Shown here piece after piece: positions 26,426-36,479 of a DNA stretch of 63,149 nt. The position numbers were made by a program, and so were the translations under genes. Source of the stretch: Poseidonibacter ostreae (lineage in GTDB: Bacteria > Campylobacterota > Campylobacteria > Campylobacterales > Arcobacteraceae); contig NZ_WFKJ01000012.1 in the NCBI RefSeq assembly GCF_009208075.1, forward strand, positions 1 to 63,149. The letters run 5' to 3'. The notes under the pieces are model-generated. The model was not told the origin of the DNA, searched no databases, and saw nothing but the letters and a program-made list of their open reading frames with translations. The first letter of the stretch is position 1; each line of letters starts with the position of its first letter.

Positions 26426-27697
26426 ATGTTATTAAAAGATAAGAAAATACTTGTTGGTGTTACAGGTTCAATTGCAATTTATAAAAGTTTAGAATTAATT
26501 AGACTTTATATAAAAGCAGGTGCAAAGGTACGTGTAATAATGACAGAGGGTGCGAAAAAATTTATTTCACCTATAACTTTTGAAGCAATATCACAAAGTA
26601 AAGTCCTAGAAGAGAAAAATGAAAACTGGGATAAAAATCAAGATTATAATCATATTGATATAGGAAAATGGTCTGATATTTTTGTTCTTGCTCCATGTTC
26701 TGCAAATACAATTAATAAGCTATCAAATGGTTTAGCGGACAATTTACTTCTTCAAACTGCACTTGCATATCCAAGAGTTAAACTTTTAGCGCCTGCTGCT
26801 AATACTATGATGCTTAAAAACCCAATTACACAAGCTAGTTTAAAAATGCTTAAGCTTTGTAACTTTGAGATTCTTTCTTCACAAACAAAAGAGTTAGTTT
26901 GTAAAGATGTTGGTGACGGAGCAATGGCAGAACCAGAAGATATTTTTAATGCAACAGCAAGAGAACTTTTAAAACAAGAGTATTGGATAAATAGAAAAGT
27001 TGTATTAAGTGGTGGTGGAACCTTAGAAAAAATTGATGAGGTTAGATATATTTCAAATTTCTCATCAGGAAAAATGGCAGCATCAATGGCTAAGGCTTTA
27101 TATTTTAAAGGTGCAGATGTTTGCTTAGTTAGTTCACGTGGATATGAAAACTTACCTAAAGATATTCATATTATTTCAACTCAAAGTTCAGATGAGATGA
27201 AAAACTTTTTAGTTGATGCAATTAGAGTTGCAAAAAAAGGAACTTTAACAAAAGCTACATTAATGGATGATTCAAGACCTGAGCTTATTCAAAAACGTGC
27301 ATTTTTATTTATGGTTGCTGCTGTTAGTGATTATATTCCATCATTTCCTCAAAGTGGAAAAATGAAAAAAGAGATGATAGGTGATATTTGGAATTTAGAG
27401 TTAAAACAAAATATTGATATCTTAGAAACATTAGATAAAAGTGATTTAATTACAATAGGGTTTAAAGCAGAAATGGATAAATCAACTGCACTTAAATCTG
27501 CTATATCAATGCTTGAAAAAAAGGGCTTAGATGCTGTTTGTTTAAATGTTTTAGATGATGCAAATAGTTTTGGAAAAGATGATAATAAAATTGATTTAAT
27601 CTTAAAAGATAATTCCTTTAAATTTGAGGGTTCTAAGCTAGATATTTCTTTAGATATTTTAACAAACTTAGAAAAAGAGTTTTCTCATTATGCATAG
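26426..27697 (+). CDS. coaBC: Bifunctional phosphopantothenoylcysteine synthetase/decarboxylase
   Basis: A 423-residue coenzyme A enzyme. The N-terminal flavin domain (CoaC) starts ILVGVTGSIAIYKSLELI and shows HIDIGKW, PAANTMM and the Cys of LVCKDVGDGAMAEP. The CoaB domain shows SGGGTLEKIDEVRYISNFSS and GFKAEM. Its end overlaps uppS by 8 nt. It is full length with no anomaly. Confidence 0.95.
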   Translation: MLLKDKKILVGVTGSIAIYKSLELIRLYIKAGAKVRVIMTEGAKKFISPITFEAISQSKVLEEKNENWDKNQDYNHIDIGKWSDIFVLAPCSANTINKLSNGLADNLLLQTALAYPRVKLLAPAANTMMLKNPITQASLKMLKLCNFEILSSQTKELVCKDVGDGAMAEPEDIFNATARELLKQEYWINRKVVLSGGGTLEKIDEVRYISNFSSGKMAASMAKALYFKGADVCLVSSRGYENLPKDIHIISTQSSDEMKNFLVDAIRVAKKGTLTKATLMDDSRPELIQKRAFLFMVAAVSDYIPSFPQSGKMKKEMIGDIWNLELKQNIDILETLDKSDLITIGFKAEMDKSTALKSAISMLEKKGLDAVCLNVLDDANSFGKDDNKIDLILKDNSFKFEGSKLDISLDILTNLEKEFSHYA

Positions 27698-28373
27698 TAC
27701 CGCACCTGCACATATAGCCATGATTATGGATGGAAACGGAAGATGGGCAAAAGAGAGAAATCTTAAAAGAACAGCAGGACATAGTGTTGGAGCTGAAGTT
27801 GTTAGAAAAATTACAACTCATTGCGGACATATTGGAGTTAAATACTTAACTTTATATGCCTTTTCAACTGAAAACTGGAAAAGACCTAAATTAGAAGTTG
27901 AATTTTTAATGAAATTACTTGAGAAGTACTTAAAACAAGAGTTAGCAGTATATTTAGAAAATGGGATAAAGTTAAGAACAATAGGTGATACTTCAAAATT
28001 TTCAAAATCTTTACAAAAAACTATTAAAGAGACAGAAGAGAAAACAAAAAATGGAACAAAACTAACTCAAGTTTTAGCCCTAAACTATGGTTCAAAAGAT
28101 GAAATTGTAAGAGCTGTTAAAAAAGTAAATGAAAAAAATCTTGAAGTAAATGAAGAGAATATTGAAGCAAACTTAGATACAGCAGGTATGCCAAATGTTG
28201 ATATTTTAATAAGAACAAGTGGAGAGATAAGACTTTCAAACTATCTTTTATGGCAAAATGCTTATGCTGAAATGTTCTTTACAAGTACATATTGGCCTGA
28301 TTTTAATGAAAATGAATTAGATGATATTATAAGTGATTTTAACAGTAGAGAGAGAAGATTTGGAGGTATTTAG
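27690..28373 (+). CDS. uppS: Undecaprenyl diphosphate synthase
   Basis: A 227-residue cis-prenyltransferase that makes the C55 carrier for peptidoglycan. Catalytic D14 lies in IMDGNGRWAKERN, and the C-terminal part has RTSGEIRLSNYLLWQ and YWPDF. It overlaps coaBC by 8 nt and the next gene by 14-41 nt depending on its start. The length is normal for this phylum. Confidence 0.95.
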   Translation: MHSTAPAHIAMIMDGNGRWAKERNLKRTAGHSVGAEVVRKITTHCGHIGVKYLTLYAFSTENWKRPKLEVEFLMKLLEKYLKQELAVYLENGIKLRTIGDTSKFSKSLQKTIKETEEKTKNGTKLTQVLALNYGSKDEIVRAVKKVNEKNLEVNEENIEANLDTAGMPNVDILIRTSGEIRLSNYLLWQNAYAEMFFTSTYWPDFNENELDDIISDFNSRERRFGGI

Positions 28374-29130
28374 CTTCATCTTTGGTGCAGTTATTGGCTC
28401 TTTTTTAAATGTTTTAATTTTACGTCTTCCTTTAAATAAATCTGTTGTGACTCCTAGAAGTTCCTGTCCATCTTGCAATCATATAATTGCTTGGTATTAT
28501 AATATTCCTCTTTTTTCTTTTCTATTTCTAAGAGCAAAGTGTGCTTATTGTAAAACAAAAATCTCCTTTCAATATTTTATTGTTGAATTATTAAGTGCTA
28601 GTTTAACACTTGCTCTTTTTATAAAACTAGGTCTTAGTTCAGAGTTTTTATATATGAGTTTATTGTTTTATGTTTGTATTACTCTTTCTTTTATAGATTT
28701 TAAATATAAAGCTGTTCCTGATTATTTACTTTTAATTGTATTAGTTTTATCTTTTTTTGCTACTTCATTTTCTTTACTTGAAGCATTTAAAAATGCTTTT
28801 TTATTCTCTGGAGCCTTTGTATTACTAAATTTTATAATAACTTTTTATATTCAAAATATAAAAGCAAGATTACTAAAAGATGAAGATTTGAAAAATCAAG
28901 AAGCATTAGGAGAGGGGGATATTCCAATTATTGCAATGATTGCAGTGATTTTAGGAATAAAAGGTGCACTTGTAGCTATATTTTTAGCAGCAATTTTTGC
29001 TATAATACCATCAATTTATTCTAATCTTGTAAAAAAAGATATTCAAACACCTTTTATACCTTATTTAATACTAGGAATGTTAAGTGTTTATTTTTTTGAT
29101 TTAGAAAATATTTTAAAGGTACTTTTTTGA
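28333..29130 (+). CDS. pilD: Type IV prepilin peptidase family protein
   Basis: An inner-membrane aspartic peptidase with an N-methyltransferase-like half. The N-terminus has GAVIGSFLNVLILRLP and the paired cysteines CPSC and CAYC. Catalytic aspartates are likely the ones in FIDFKYKAVPD and GEGDIP. About seven hydrophobic stretches are present. The GTG at 28333 gives 265 residues; the TTG at 28360 (256 residues) is as likely, since the conserved part starts there. It may process type II secretion or type IV pilus prepilins, none of which lie nearby. Confidence 0.88.
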   Translation: MILTVEREDLEVFSFIFGAVIGSFLNVLILRLPLNKSVVTPRSSCPSCNHIIAWYYNIPLFSFLFLRAKCAYCKTKISFQYFIVELLSASLTLALFIKLGLSSEFLYMSLLFYVCITLSFIDFKYKAVPDYLLLIVLVLSFFATSFSLLEAFKNAFLFSGAFVLLNFIITFYIQNIKARLLKDEDLKNQEALGEGDIPIIAMIAVILGIKGALVAIFLAAIFAIIPSIYSNLVKKDIQTPFIPYLILGMLSVYFFDLENILKVLF

Positions 29131-30143
29131 AATTAAAACAATATTTATATTCACAATTAGCAATTACATTTTTCCCAATATTCTTAGGCTTATATTTTAT
29201 TACGTCTATAGTTTTTTTAGTAAAAATTGCTTCTTTAACATCTATTATCACAATTAACTTTTTAGAATTATTTACATTATATGCTTATGTAATTCCTCAA
29301 ATTTTATTTTATACTATGCCTATTTCTTTTTTTATTTCCCTTGTAATAACACTTTCAAAACTTTCAAGCGAGTATGAACTTACGGTTATCACTTCTTTTG
29401 GTTTAAATCCAGTTAAGATTTTAAAGATTTTTCTACCCTTAACTCTTGTGTTATCTGCTTCATTATTAGTTGTATCAGTTGGTTTAATTCCTAAAACAAA
29501 GTTTTTAACTAAACAGTTTTTAGAAGCAAAAACAAAAGAGGCAAACTTTAATATAAAAGCTAGTGAATTTGGACAAAAGTTCGGGGATTGGTTGATTTAT
29601 ATAAAAAGTAAAGAAGATAAAGTTTATGATGAAGTAAAACTATTTAAAACAAAAGATGGAAAAGACCAATTTATCTTAAGTAAAACAGCAGTTTTGAGTA
29701 ATGATAAAGGTGATCTTAGTTTTAAACTAAATGAGGGGAAAGCTTTTTATATAGATGAGTCTGAAGTAAATCAGATTGATTTTAAATCAATGTATATTAA
29801 TGATTCCATAGCAGGTAGTAAAATTGAAAGATTTACAACTACATATGAATATTGGAAAGATAGATTAAAAAGAAATATTGATATTGATGATTTAAGCTTT
29901 TTTGTTTTAACATCTCTATTCCCTGTTTTATCACTTTTTTTAGTGATTACATTTGGATATTTCAATCCAAGATATGAAAAAAATAGAGCAGTTTCTTATT
30001 CTCTTGTAGCTGTTGTTTTATACTATGTTTTAATTAAAGCAATTGGAGATTCAATTCTTTTACATGCTTTATATTTAATACCTACTATTTGGCTTGGAGC
30101 TACTTACTTTTTATATACAAAAACTGTTCAAAAAGAGTATTAG
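29127..30143 (+). CDS. LptF/LptG-family permease (YjgP/YjgQ)
   Basis: A 338-residue inner-membrane protein with three N-terminal and three C-terminal membrane helices around a periplasmic domain (about 110-240). This is the layout of LptF/LptG, which extract lipopolysaccharide to the transport bridge. The start is TTG and overlaps the preceding gene by 4 nt. LptF versus LptG cannot be settled from this window. Confidence 0.85.
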   Translation: MKLKQYLYSQLAITFFPIFLGLYFITSIVFLVKIASLTSIITINFLELFTLYAYVIPQILFYTMPISFFISLVITLSKLSSEYELTVITSFGLNPVKILKIFLPLTLVLSASLLVVSVGLIPKTKFLTKQFLEAKTKEANFNIKASEFGQKFGDWLIYIKSKEDKVYDEVKLFKTKDGKDQFILSKTAVLSNDKGDLSFKLNEGKAFYIDESEVNQIDFKSMYINDSIAGSKIERFTTTYEYWKDRLKRNIDIDDLSFFVLTSLFPVLSLFLVITFGYFNPRYEKNRAVSYSLVAVVLYYVLIKAIGDSILLHALYLIPTIWLGATYFLYTKTVQKEY

Positions 30144-30151
30144 GAGATTTT

Positions 30152-30874
30152 ATGAACTTAAAATTTCTTATTTCTTATGATGGTTCTTTATATAAAGGCT
30201 CACAAAAACAGCCAAATAATCAAACTGTAGAAGACAAACTTTTAAAAGCTTTTAAAAGAATAAATATTGAAACAAAAATCATTTTAAGTGGTAGAACTGA
30301 TAAAGATGTTCATGCAACTGGTCAAGTTTTTAATTGTATTATTCCTGATTTCTGGACAGATTTTGCAAAGTTAAAAGCTACTTTAAATCAACAACTTCCA
30401 TCTTCAATTCGTATACATCATATTAAAAAAGTTGCAGATGATTTTCACTCAAGATTTCATGCAAAGAAAAGAGTTTATAGATATCTTGTAACTACAAAAA
30501 ATATCACAGCCTTTAACAATAATTTTATAACACAAGTTAGAAATATAGATGAAAAGAAAATAAAAGAAGCGATAAAAGAGTTTATTGGAGTTCATGATTT
30601 TGAGTACTTTCATAAACAAGGTAGTGATAAAGATATAACTATTAGAGAAGTGTATGATACTAAGTTTTATAAATATAAAGATATTTATATATTTAAATTT
30701 ACTGCAAATTCATATTTAAGGTCTCAAATAAGATTAATGGTTGGTTTTTTACTTAAAATTTCTGAAGGAAAATTAAGTATAGAGGATTTAAAAACACAAC
30801 TAAGAAAAGAAAAAAATATCCATAGGCTTCCTGCTTTAGCAAATGGTTTATATTTAGCCAAAGTGATATATTAA
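30152..30874 (+). CDS. truA: tRNA pseudouridine(38-40) synthase
   Basis: A 240-residue enzyme. The catalytic aspartate is D50 in GRTDKDVHA, and HARFHAKKRVYRYL-like text (SRFHAKKRVYRYL) and SYLRSQIRLMVGFLL are family landmarks. I start at the ATG at 30152 behind TAGGAG; a longer in-frame start would lie inside the permease gene. The next gene begins 1 nt after the stop. Confidence 0.94.
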   Translation: MNLKFLISYDGSLYKGSQKQPNNQTVEDKLLKAFKRINIETKIILSGRTDKDVHATGQVFNCIIPDFWTDFAKLKATLNQQLPSSIRIHHIKKVADDFHSRFHAKKRVYRYLVTTKNITAFNNNFITQVRNIDEKKIKEAIKEFIGVHDFEYFHKQGSDKDITIREVYDTKFYKYKDIYIFKFTANSYLRSQIRLMVGFLLKISEGKLSIEDLKTQLRKEKNIHRLPALANGLYLAKVIY

Positions 30875-30875
30875 A

Positions 30876-33413
30876 ATGTTTTTAAAAAAGAAAAAGTTTT
30901 ATACACTTTCAGATATTCAAAATCAAATAGTATATACTCCTTTGATTTTTGTAATATTTCTAGCTTTTATCTCTTCTTTAGTTACATTTTTATTTTTTAG
31001 TTATCAAGAAAAAAACAAAACAAAACTTTTAGTTCAAAGTGAAACTTTTTATAAAAAAGAAGAACTAAAAAACTATATTAGTAATATCAAATACAATACA
31101 AGTGCAAACTTTGATGATATTGAGATTGAACTAAGTAATAATGTTTATGAGTTAAATGGATATATAAAATCATCAAAATTTGAACATAAAAAACTTCATT
31201 TAGAAAAGCTTGAAGAGTATATAACAAGTATTGAAAAAGAAAAAGATATTAAGTTTTTGCTTTTTGATACTAAAAATTATGATGTTTTACATGGAAGAGC
31301 TTTAGTAGAAAATCTTGCAAGACTTACAAATTCAAAAATTAACACAAATAAGTTTAGAAAACATATGTTAAATAATATTCAATATATGGGAGATAATAAC
31401 CTTATGTATTGGATTGATAATAAAAAGCAAAATATCCAATTAAGTTACTTTAAATATGTAAAAGAAAAAGAGCTATTTTTAGGAGCTTTTTCAAAAGTTG
31501 ATGATATGAATCTTTTAACAAAAAAAGTTATATATGATACGATAATTGCAAAAAGTAAAAATATTAATAATGCATACTTTTGTTTTTATGATAAAAATAA
31601 ACAAACTGTTTTTAATTATTATGGAAAAGGAAAAGAGCTTAGTATAAATAAAATTGATGATTTTAAATCAATAAAAGAAAAAAGTTTGGCTTATACTTTT
31701 CAAAAATATCAATATGAAATATTTGTAAAAGAGACTTTTCTAGAAGATGAAATACGAAAAATAAAAGGTGATTATGAATACAAGATAATTATGAGTTTAT
31801 TAACAATTATCTTTGTTGCTCTTTTATTAATTACAACATCTAATCTTTTTGCAAGATTTATTAATACGATTTTTAATAGGTATAACAAGAGAATAGAAAC
31901 GAAAAGTATTTTATATAAAAAATGGAAAGATAGATATGAATTAGCAATTATTGCTTCAAATGATGGTTTATGGGATATTAATCTTGATACAAATGAAATC
32001 TTTTTCTCTAACAAATGGCTTGATATGTTTGGTTATAAAAGAGATGATGTTCAAAACTTTGAACAGTGGCTTGCTTTAATTCACAAAGATGACAAAGAAA
32101 AAGTACTGAAGAAGTTTGAAGCTCATGTAAAATCTAAAACAGATAATTTTACTTGTGAATATAGATTAAAAGCAAAATCTAATCAATATAAATGGATATT
32201 AGTAAGAGGAAAAGCTTTTAAAAAAGATAACTCAAATAGAATGCTAATGATGTCAATGGATATAGATAGTAGGATGAAACTTACAAAAGAGCTTCGTAAT
32301 GTGGAACTATTAACAGACTTTGGAAGAATTGTAGTTTTTAGATGGCTTAATGATGAAAAGTTAACTGTAAAGTTTGTCTCAAATAGTATTAGTACCTATG
32401 GGTATAAAGCAAATGATTTTTTAAATGGAAATATAGAGTATTTTAAATTAGTTCATAAAGATGATATTTCAAAATTACAAGAAGTAATACAAAAAGCAAT
32501 AAAAGATGATGTTACTTCTTTTACTAATATCCATAGAATAATAGATAGTTCAAACAATATAAAATGGGTTTATAATCGTACAATTCTAATCAAAGATGAC
32601 CATGGTAAAGTAATAAGTTTATACGGTTATTTAAATGATATTACAAAAATGAAATTAAATGAAGAAGAGCTAAAACAAAAAGTTGAAATAGAGGTTGATA
32701 AAAATATTAAAAAAGATAGACTTTTAGTTCAACAAAACAAACTAGCATCAATGGGTGAAATGCTAGGAAATATTTCTCATCAATGGAGACAACCTTTAAA
32801 TAATATCAATTTATTACTATATTTTATTAGAGATAATTTTGAGAACTTTTCAAAAGAAGAGTTAAATGATTCTATAAAAAGTGCAAAAATCCAAATTGAT
32901 TATATGTCACAAACAATAGATGATTTTAGAAATTTTTACCAGCCAACAAAAGATAAAAAAGTATTTGATATTAAAGACTCAATTACTAAGAGTTCTAAAA
33001 TTATTAACTCACTATTTGAAAGAAATAATATAGCTTTAGAAATAAAAGGTATTGATATAAAAATAGATAGTTATGAAAATGAATTTGAGCAAGTAATTGT
33101 AAATATTTTAAATAATGCAAGTGATGCAAAACTAATAAAAGATAAAAAAGAAAAATTTAAAGCAAAAGTTTTAATAAATGTTTCAAAAGATGAAGAACAT
33201 ATTATTATTTCAATATCAAATAATTGTGGAAATGCAAAACAGAGTGTCTTAGAAAAAATGTTTGAACCTTACTTCACAACAAAGTTTGAAAATCAAGGTA
33301 CAGGTATTGGCCTTTATATGTCAAAAACTATTATTGAAAAGAATATGCAAGGAACAATTGAGGCTTTTAATAAAGAGGATGGAGTTGAATTTATTATCAA
33401 ATTAAAGTGTTAA
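30876..33413 (+). CDS. Sensor histidine kinase with extracytoplasmic sensor and two PAS domains
   Basis: An 845-residue membrane kinase. Membrane helices at about 20-45 and 300-325 enclose a large extracytoplasmic sensor. Two PAS/PAC domains follow (about 345-465 and 470-595). The phosphoacceptor is H635 in NISHQWRQPLNN, and the ATPase domain has FEQVIVNILNNASDA and GTGIGLYMSK. The sensor pattern suggests a Cache-like domain. It pairs with the OmpR-type regulator 47 nt downstream. The signal is unknown. Confidence 0.92.
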   Translation: MFLKKKKFYTLSDIQNQIVYTPLIFVIFLAFISSLVTFLFFSYQEKNKTKLLVQSETFYKKEELKNYISNIKYNTSANFDDIEIELSNNVYELNGYIKSSKFEHKKLHLEKLEEYITSIEKEKDIKFLLFDTKNYDVLHGRALVENLARLTNSKINTNKFRKHMLNNIQYMGDNNLMYWIDNKKQNIQLSYFKYVKEKELFLGAFSKVDDMNLLTKKVIYDTIIAKSKNINNAYFCFYDKNKQTVFNYYGKGKELSINKIDDFKSIKEKSLAYTFQKYQYEIFVKETFLEDEIRKIKGDYEYKIIMSLLTIIFVALLLITTSNLFARFINTIFNRYNKRIETKSILYKKWKDRYELAIIASNDGLWDINLDTNEIFFSNKWLDMFGYKRDDVQNFEQWLALIHKDDKEKVLKKFEAHVKSKTDNFTCEYRLKAKSNQYKWILVRGKAFKKDNSNRMLMMSMDIDSRMKLTKELRNVELLTDFGRIVVFRWLNDEKLTVKFVSNSISTYGYKANDFLNGNIEYFKLVHKDDISKLQEVIQKAIKDDVTSFTNIHRIIDSSNNIKWVYNRTILIKDDHGKVISLYGYLNDITKMKLNEEELKQKVEIEVDKNIKKDRLLVQQNKLASMGEMLGNISHQWRQPLNNINLLLYFIRDNFENFSKEELNDSIKSAKIQIDYMSQTIDDFRNFYQPTKDKKVFDIKDSITKSSKIINSLFERNNIALEIKGIDIKIDSYENEFEQVIVNILNNASDAKLIKDKKEKFKAKVLINVSKDEEHIIISISNNCGNAKQSVLEKMFEPYFTTKFENQGTGIGLYMSKTIIEKNMQGTIEAFNKEDGVEFIIKLKC

Positions 33414-33460
33414 TTTAAGTTTTGATATAATCAATACAATAACAAAATGGAAGAAGAAAA

Positions 33461-34180
33461 ATGAGTAATATGACAACAAGAGTACTTTTAGTTGAAGATG
33501 AGGATGTAGCAAGAAAAACTCTTGCTTTTTATTTAAATACTATTTTTGATGAAGTAGTTTTGGCTTGTGATGGAGAAGAAGGATTTTCAATATTAAAAGA
33601 AAATATTGAAAATGATAAAACTTTTGACTTAGTTCTAACTGACTTAAAAATGCCAAATGTTGATGGTATGGGAATGATTGATTTAATCAGAGAAGTAATT
33701 CCTAATCAAAGATTTATAATTGTAAGTGCGCATAAAAATGAAGAAGATTTATTAAAATTAATTAATTTACGTGTTTTAGGATATTTTCTAAAACCATTAA
33801 ATATTGATAATATGATGGAAATGCTAAAAAAAGCAAAAGAAGAAGTTTTAGAAGATAAAAAAGAGGCTAATATAAACACAAATTTAGTAACTTTAAATAA
33901 AACATATACATACGATTTATCAAATGATAAGCTTTACAACCATGAATCTATTGTAAAACTTTCAAAAAAAGAGTTAGATATTTTACAAGTATTAATTAAA
34001 TCTATTGGAGAAGTTATCTCAGTAGAGAAGTTTAAAGAAGCAGTTTGGAATGATATTGAAACAAATGATTCTGCTTTTAGAACAGTAATGAAAAGATTAA
34101 AAGATAAAGTTATTGATGATGATTTTATTGTTTCACATAAGGGTTATGGATATATAATCGAAAAACCTTTTATAAAGTAA
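33461..34180 (+). CDS. OmpR-family response regulator
   Basis: A 239-residue regulator. The receiver has the acidic pocket VEDED, phosphoacceptor D61 in LTDLKMPNVDG, and a conserved lysine in GYFLKPL. The C-terminal winged helix (about 140-237) has LSKKELDILQVL and SHKGYGYII. It is the partner of the kinase just upstream. A strong terminator follows. Confidence 0.93.
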   Translation: MSNMTTRVLLVEDEDVARKTLAFYLNTIFDEVVLACDGEEGFSILKENIENDKTFDLVLTDLKMPNVDGMGMIDLIREVIPNQRFIIVSAHKNEEDLLKLINLRVLGYFLKPLNIDNMMEMLKKAKEEVLEDKKEANINTNLVTLNKTYTYDLSNDKLYNHESIVKLSKKELDILQVLIKSIGEVISVEKFKEAVWNDIETNDSAFRTVMKRLKDKVIDDDFIVSHKGYGYIIEKPFIK

Positions 34181-34210
34181 GAGATAAATAAAAACTATTG
34201 ATATAAAAAA

Positions 34211-34240
34211 GGGGAAAGAGTAATTCTTTCCCCTTTTTTT
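34211..34240 (+). terminator. Bidirectional intrinsic terminator
   Basis: A 9-bp GC-rich stem (34211-34219 with 34225-34233) and 5-nt loop, followed by seven T on the plus strand and preceded by an A-run. It serves the regulator gene and, in reverse, the TRAP permease gene whose stop codon touches it. Confidence 0.85.
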
Positions 34241-36362
34241 ATAAGTTAACTTCAGAAGGTGAAGTTTCTTCTGCTTTTACTTTTGCTTTTTGAAAAATAT
34301 AAATCATTGCGAAAATACCTAATCCTATTGCATAAGATAAATAGTGTGTTGGTAAAGATAAATACGATTCTATAATTTTTGGTAAAAACATAAAAGGTAC
34401 AATAGTCAAGAAAATTAATCTTTCAAAGATATTTGTTCTTGTAATAAAGTATCCTTGAGTTGCACAAGAGAATGCTACCATACCTATAAATGCAGTTGTA
34501 AAGATTACTAAAATCTCAACAGGGTTAGTTATCCAAATCCATCCTTGAGGGTTTGCTGGATTTAACTCATCAACTCCTGAAATTAATAATAATTCTGGGT
34601 TAAAGAAGAACATAAACGGCAAAATTGCAGTTCTAATATCATATTTAAAGCCTTGAATACCTGTTTTAATTGGATCTGCTTTTGCAATTCCAGCAGCTGC
34701 ATAAGCTGCAAGCCCAACAGGTGGGGTATCATCTGCTAGAATCCCAAAATAAAATACAAATAAATGCGCAGCAATTGCTGGAATTAAAAAGCCATTATCT
34801 TGAGCAAGAATTAAAATTACTGGTGCAGTTAATGAAGCCATTACAATATAGTTTGCAGTCGTAGGTAATCCCATTCCTAAGATTAATGAAACAACAGCTG
34901 CAAGAATAAGAATAATAAATATATTTCCACCTGATAAAGTTTCAATTACTTCTAATAATACTTGACCAAGTCCAGTAAGAGTAATAGATCCAACTACAAT
35001 ACCAGCTAAGGCAGTTGCAATAGCAATTGGTATCATATTTTTAGCACCACTTATCATTCCTGCTAAAATATCAACAAAACCGCTAAGATAAATATCTCTA
35101 GTTAGTTTCTCTTTTGCTAAAAAGGCTCTAAATGGATGTTGCACAACCATTAAAAGCATAAGTAACATAATCGCATTAAAAGCAGCACTAGCTGCTGATT
35201 CTCTTAATACCATTAATGTATACATTAAGAAGAATATTGGAATTAAATAATGAATTCCTCTCATAAAAGTTTCCCATTTAGGAGGTATATCTTCTTTATT
35301 CATTCCTTTAAGACCTAGTTTTAGTGCTTCTAAATGAACAATATAAAATAGAGCAAAGTAAGAAACAAAAGCAGGAATAAAGGCTGCAACAATTACATCT
35401 GTATACGCCATTCCTAAAAATTCAGCAATAATAAAAGCAGCAGCTCCCATTACAGGTGGCATTAACTGTCCATTTGTTGATGAAGCAACTTCAACAGCAC
35501 CTGCTTGTTCTGGTCTAAATCCTGCTTTTTTCATTAATGGAATTGTAAATGTACCTGTTGTAACTGTATTTGCAATTGATGAACCTGAAATAATTCCTGT
35601 AAATCCAGATGCTACAACAGAAGCCTTTGCTGGTCCTCCTCTATATTTTCCAAGCATTGCAAATGCAAGATTTATAAAATATTCACCAGCTCCTGCTTTA
35701 TCAAGTAGTGAACCAAATAAAACAAAAAGAAAAACAAATCCAGCAGATACACCTAAAGGAACTCCAAAAATTCCTTCAGTTGTTAAAAACATATGACCTG
35801 CTAATTTATTTAAACTTGCACCCTTATGAATAATAAGTTCAGGCATATAAGGGCCTAAAAAATCATAAGCTAAAAATACAATTGCAATAATACTAAGTGC
35901 AAGTCCTAAGACTCTTCTTCCTGCTTCTAAAAGTATAACAATACCAACTAAAGCAACGATAATATCTAAGGCAATATAATCTCCAGGTCTTTGTGATATT
36001 TCTTCATAAAATACTGCGATATAAGAAGCAGTACCAACTCCAATGGCCGTAAGTGTAAAGCCAAACCATCTTATTTTTTTTAAGAAATAAGTTTTTTTAA
36101 ACATAGGGTAAATCAAAAATGCTAAAAACATAGCAAATGATAAGTGAATTGATCTAGTGATTGTAGAGTTAATTGGTTCAACTACAATATATAATTGAAA
36201 TAGTGACCAAGAAAGTGCTATTACTGAAATTAACCAGAATTCATAATGTTCTGCTCCAAAGACTCTTTGGCCTTCTAGCTCATTAACAATTGCTTCTGAT
36301 TCATTTGCTTGCTCTTTTTCTAATTCACTAAGCTTATGAGCTTTTTCTTCATAAACAGACAT
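34239..36362 (-). CDS. TRAP transporter fused permease (TAXI type)
   Basis: A 707-residue membrane protein combining the small and large TRAP permease subunits, as usual for TAXI systems. Many hydrophobic segments are present, plus signatures GFTGIISGSSIANTVTTGTF and GMGLPTTANYIVMA. I start at the ATG at 36362 behind AAAGGA instead of an upstream codon. It lies downstream of the TAXI binding protein gene, separated by two hairpins. The substrate is unknown. Confidence 0.93.
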   Translation of the reverse strand: MSVYEEKAHKLSELEKEQANESEAIVNELEGQRVFGAEHYEFWLISVIALSWSLFQLYIVVEPINSTITRSIHLSFAMFLAFLIYPMFKKTYFLKKIRWFGFTLTAIGVGTASYIAVFYEEISQRPGDYIALDIIVALVGIVILLEAGRRVLGLALSIIAIVFLAYDFLGPYMPELIIHKGASLNKLAGHMFLTTEGIFGVPLGVSAGFVFLFVLFGSLLDKAGAGEYFINLAFAMLGKYRGGPAKASVVASGFTGIISGSSIANTVTTGTFTIPLMKKAGFRPEQAGAVEVASSTNGQLMPPVMGAAAFIIAEFLGMAYTDVIVAAFIPAFVSYFALFYIVHLEALKLGLKGMNKEDIPPKWETFMRGIHYLIPIFFLMYTLMVLRESAASAAFNAIMLLMLLMVVQHPFRAFLAKEKLTRDIYLSGFVDILAGMISGAKNMIPIAIATALAGIVVGSITLTGLGQVLLEVIETLSGGNIFIILILAAVVSLILGMGLPTTANYIVMASLTAPVILILAQDNGFLIPAIAAHLFVFYFGILADDTPPVGLAAYAAAGIAKADPIKTGIQGFKYDIRTAILPFMFFFNPELLLISGVDELNPANPQGWIWITNPVEILVIFTTAFIGMVAFSCATQGYFITRTNIFERLIFLTIVPFMFLPKIIESYLSLPTHYLSYAIGLGIFAMIYIFQKAKVKAEETSPSEVNL

Positions 36363-36396
36363 AGTAAATCCTTTTAGTATTTTGTAAATTATTGTC

Positions 36397-36461
36397 ATAC
36401 TTCATTTAAATTTATTTAAATGAAGTATAAGAATTACTTTCAAGAGCAGAAGCTCTTGAAA
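36397..36461 (-). other. Two tandem hairpins between TAXI and permease genes
   Basis: A 10-bp stem (36438-36447 with 36452-36461, 4-nt loop) and a 14-bp stem (36397-36410 with 36415-36428, 4-nt loop), both perfect. Read on the minus strand they follow the binding protein gene and precede the permease gene, without T-runs. They probably protect the upstream mRNA part or dampen read-through, giving more binding protein than permease. Confidence 0.6.
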
Positions 36462-36479
36462 ATTTTGAAGATATAAAGA

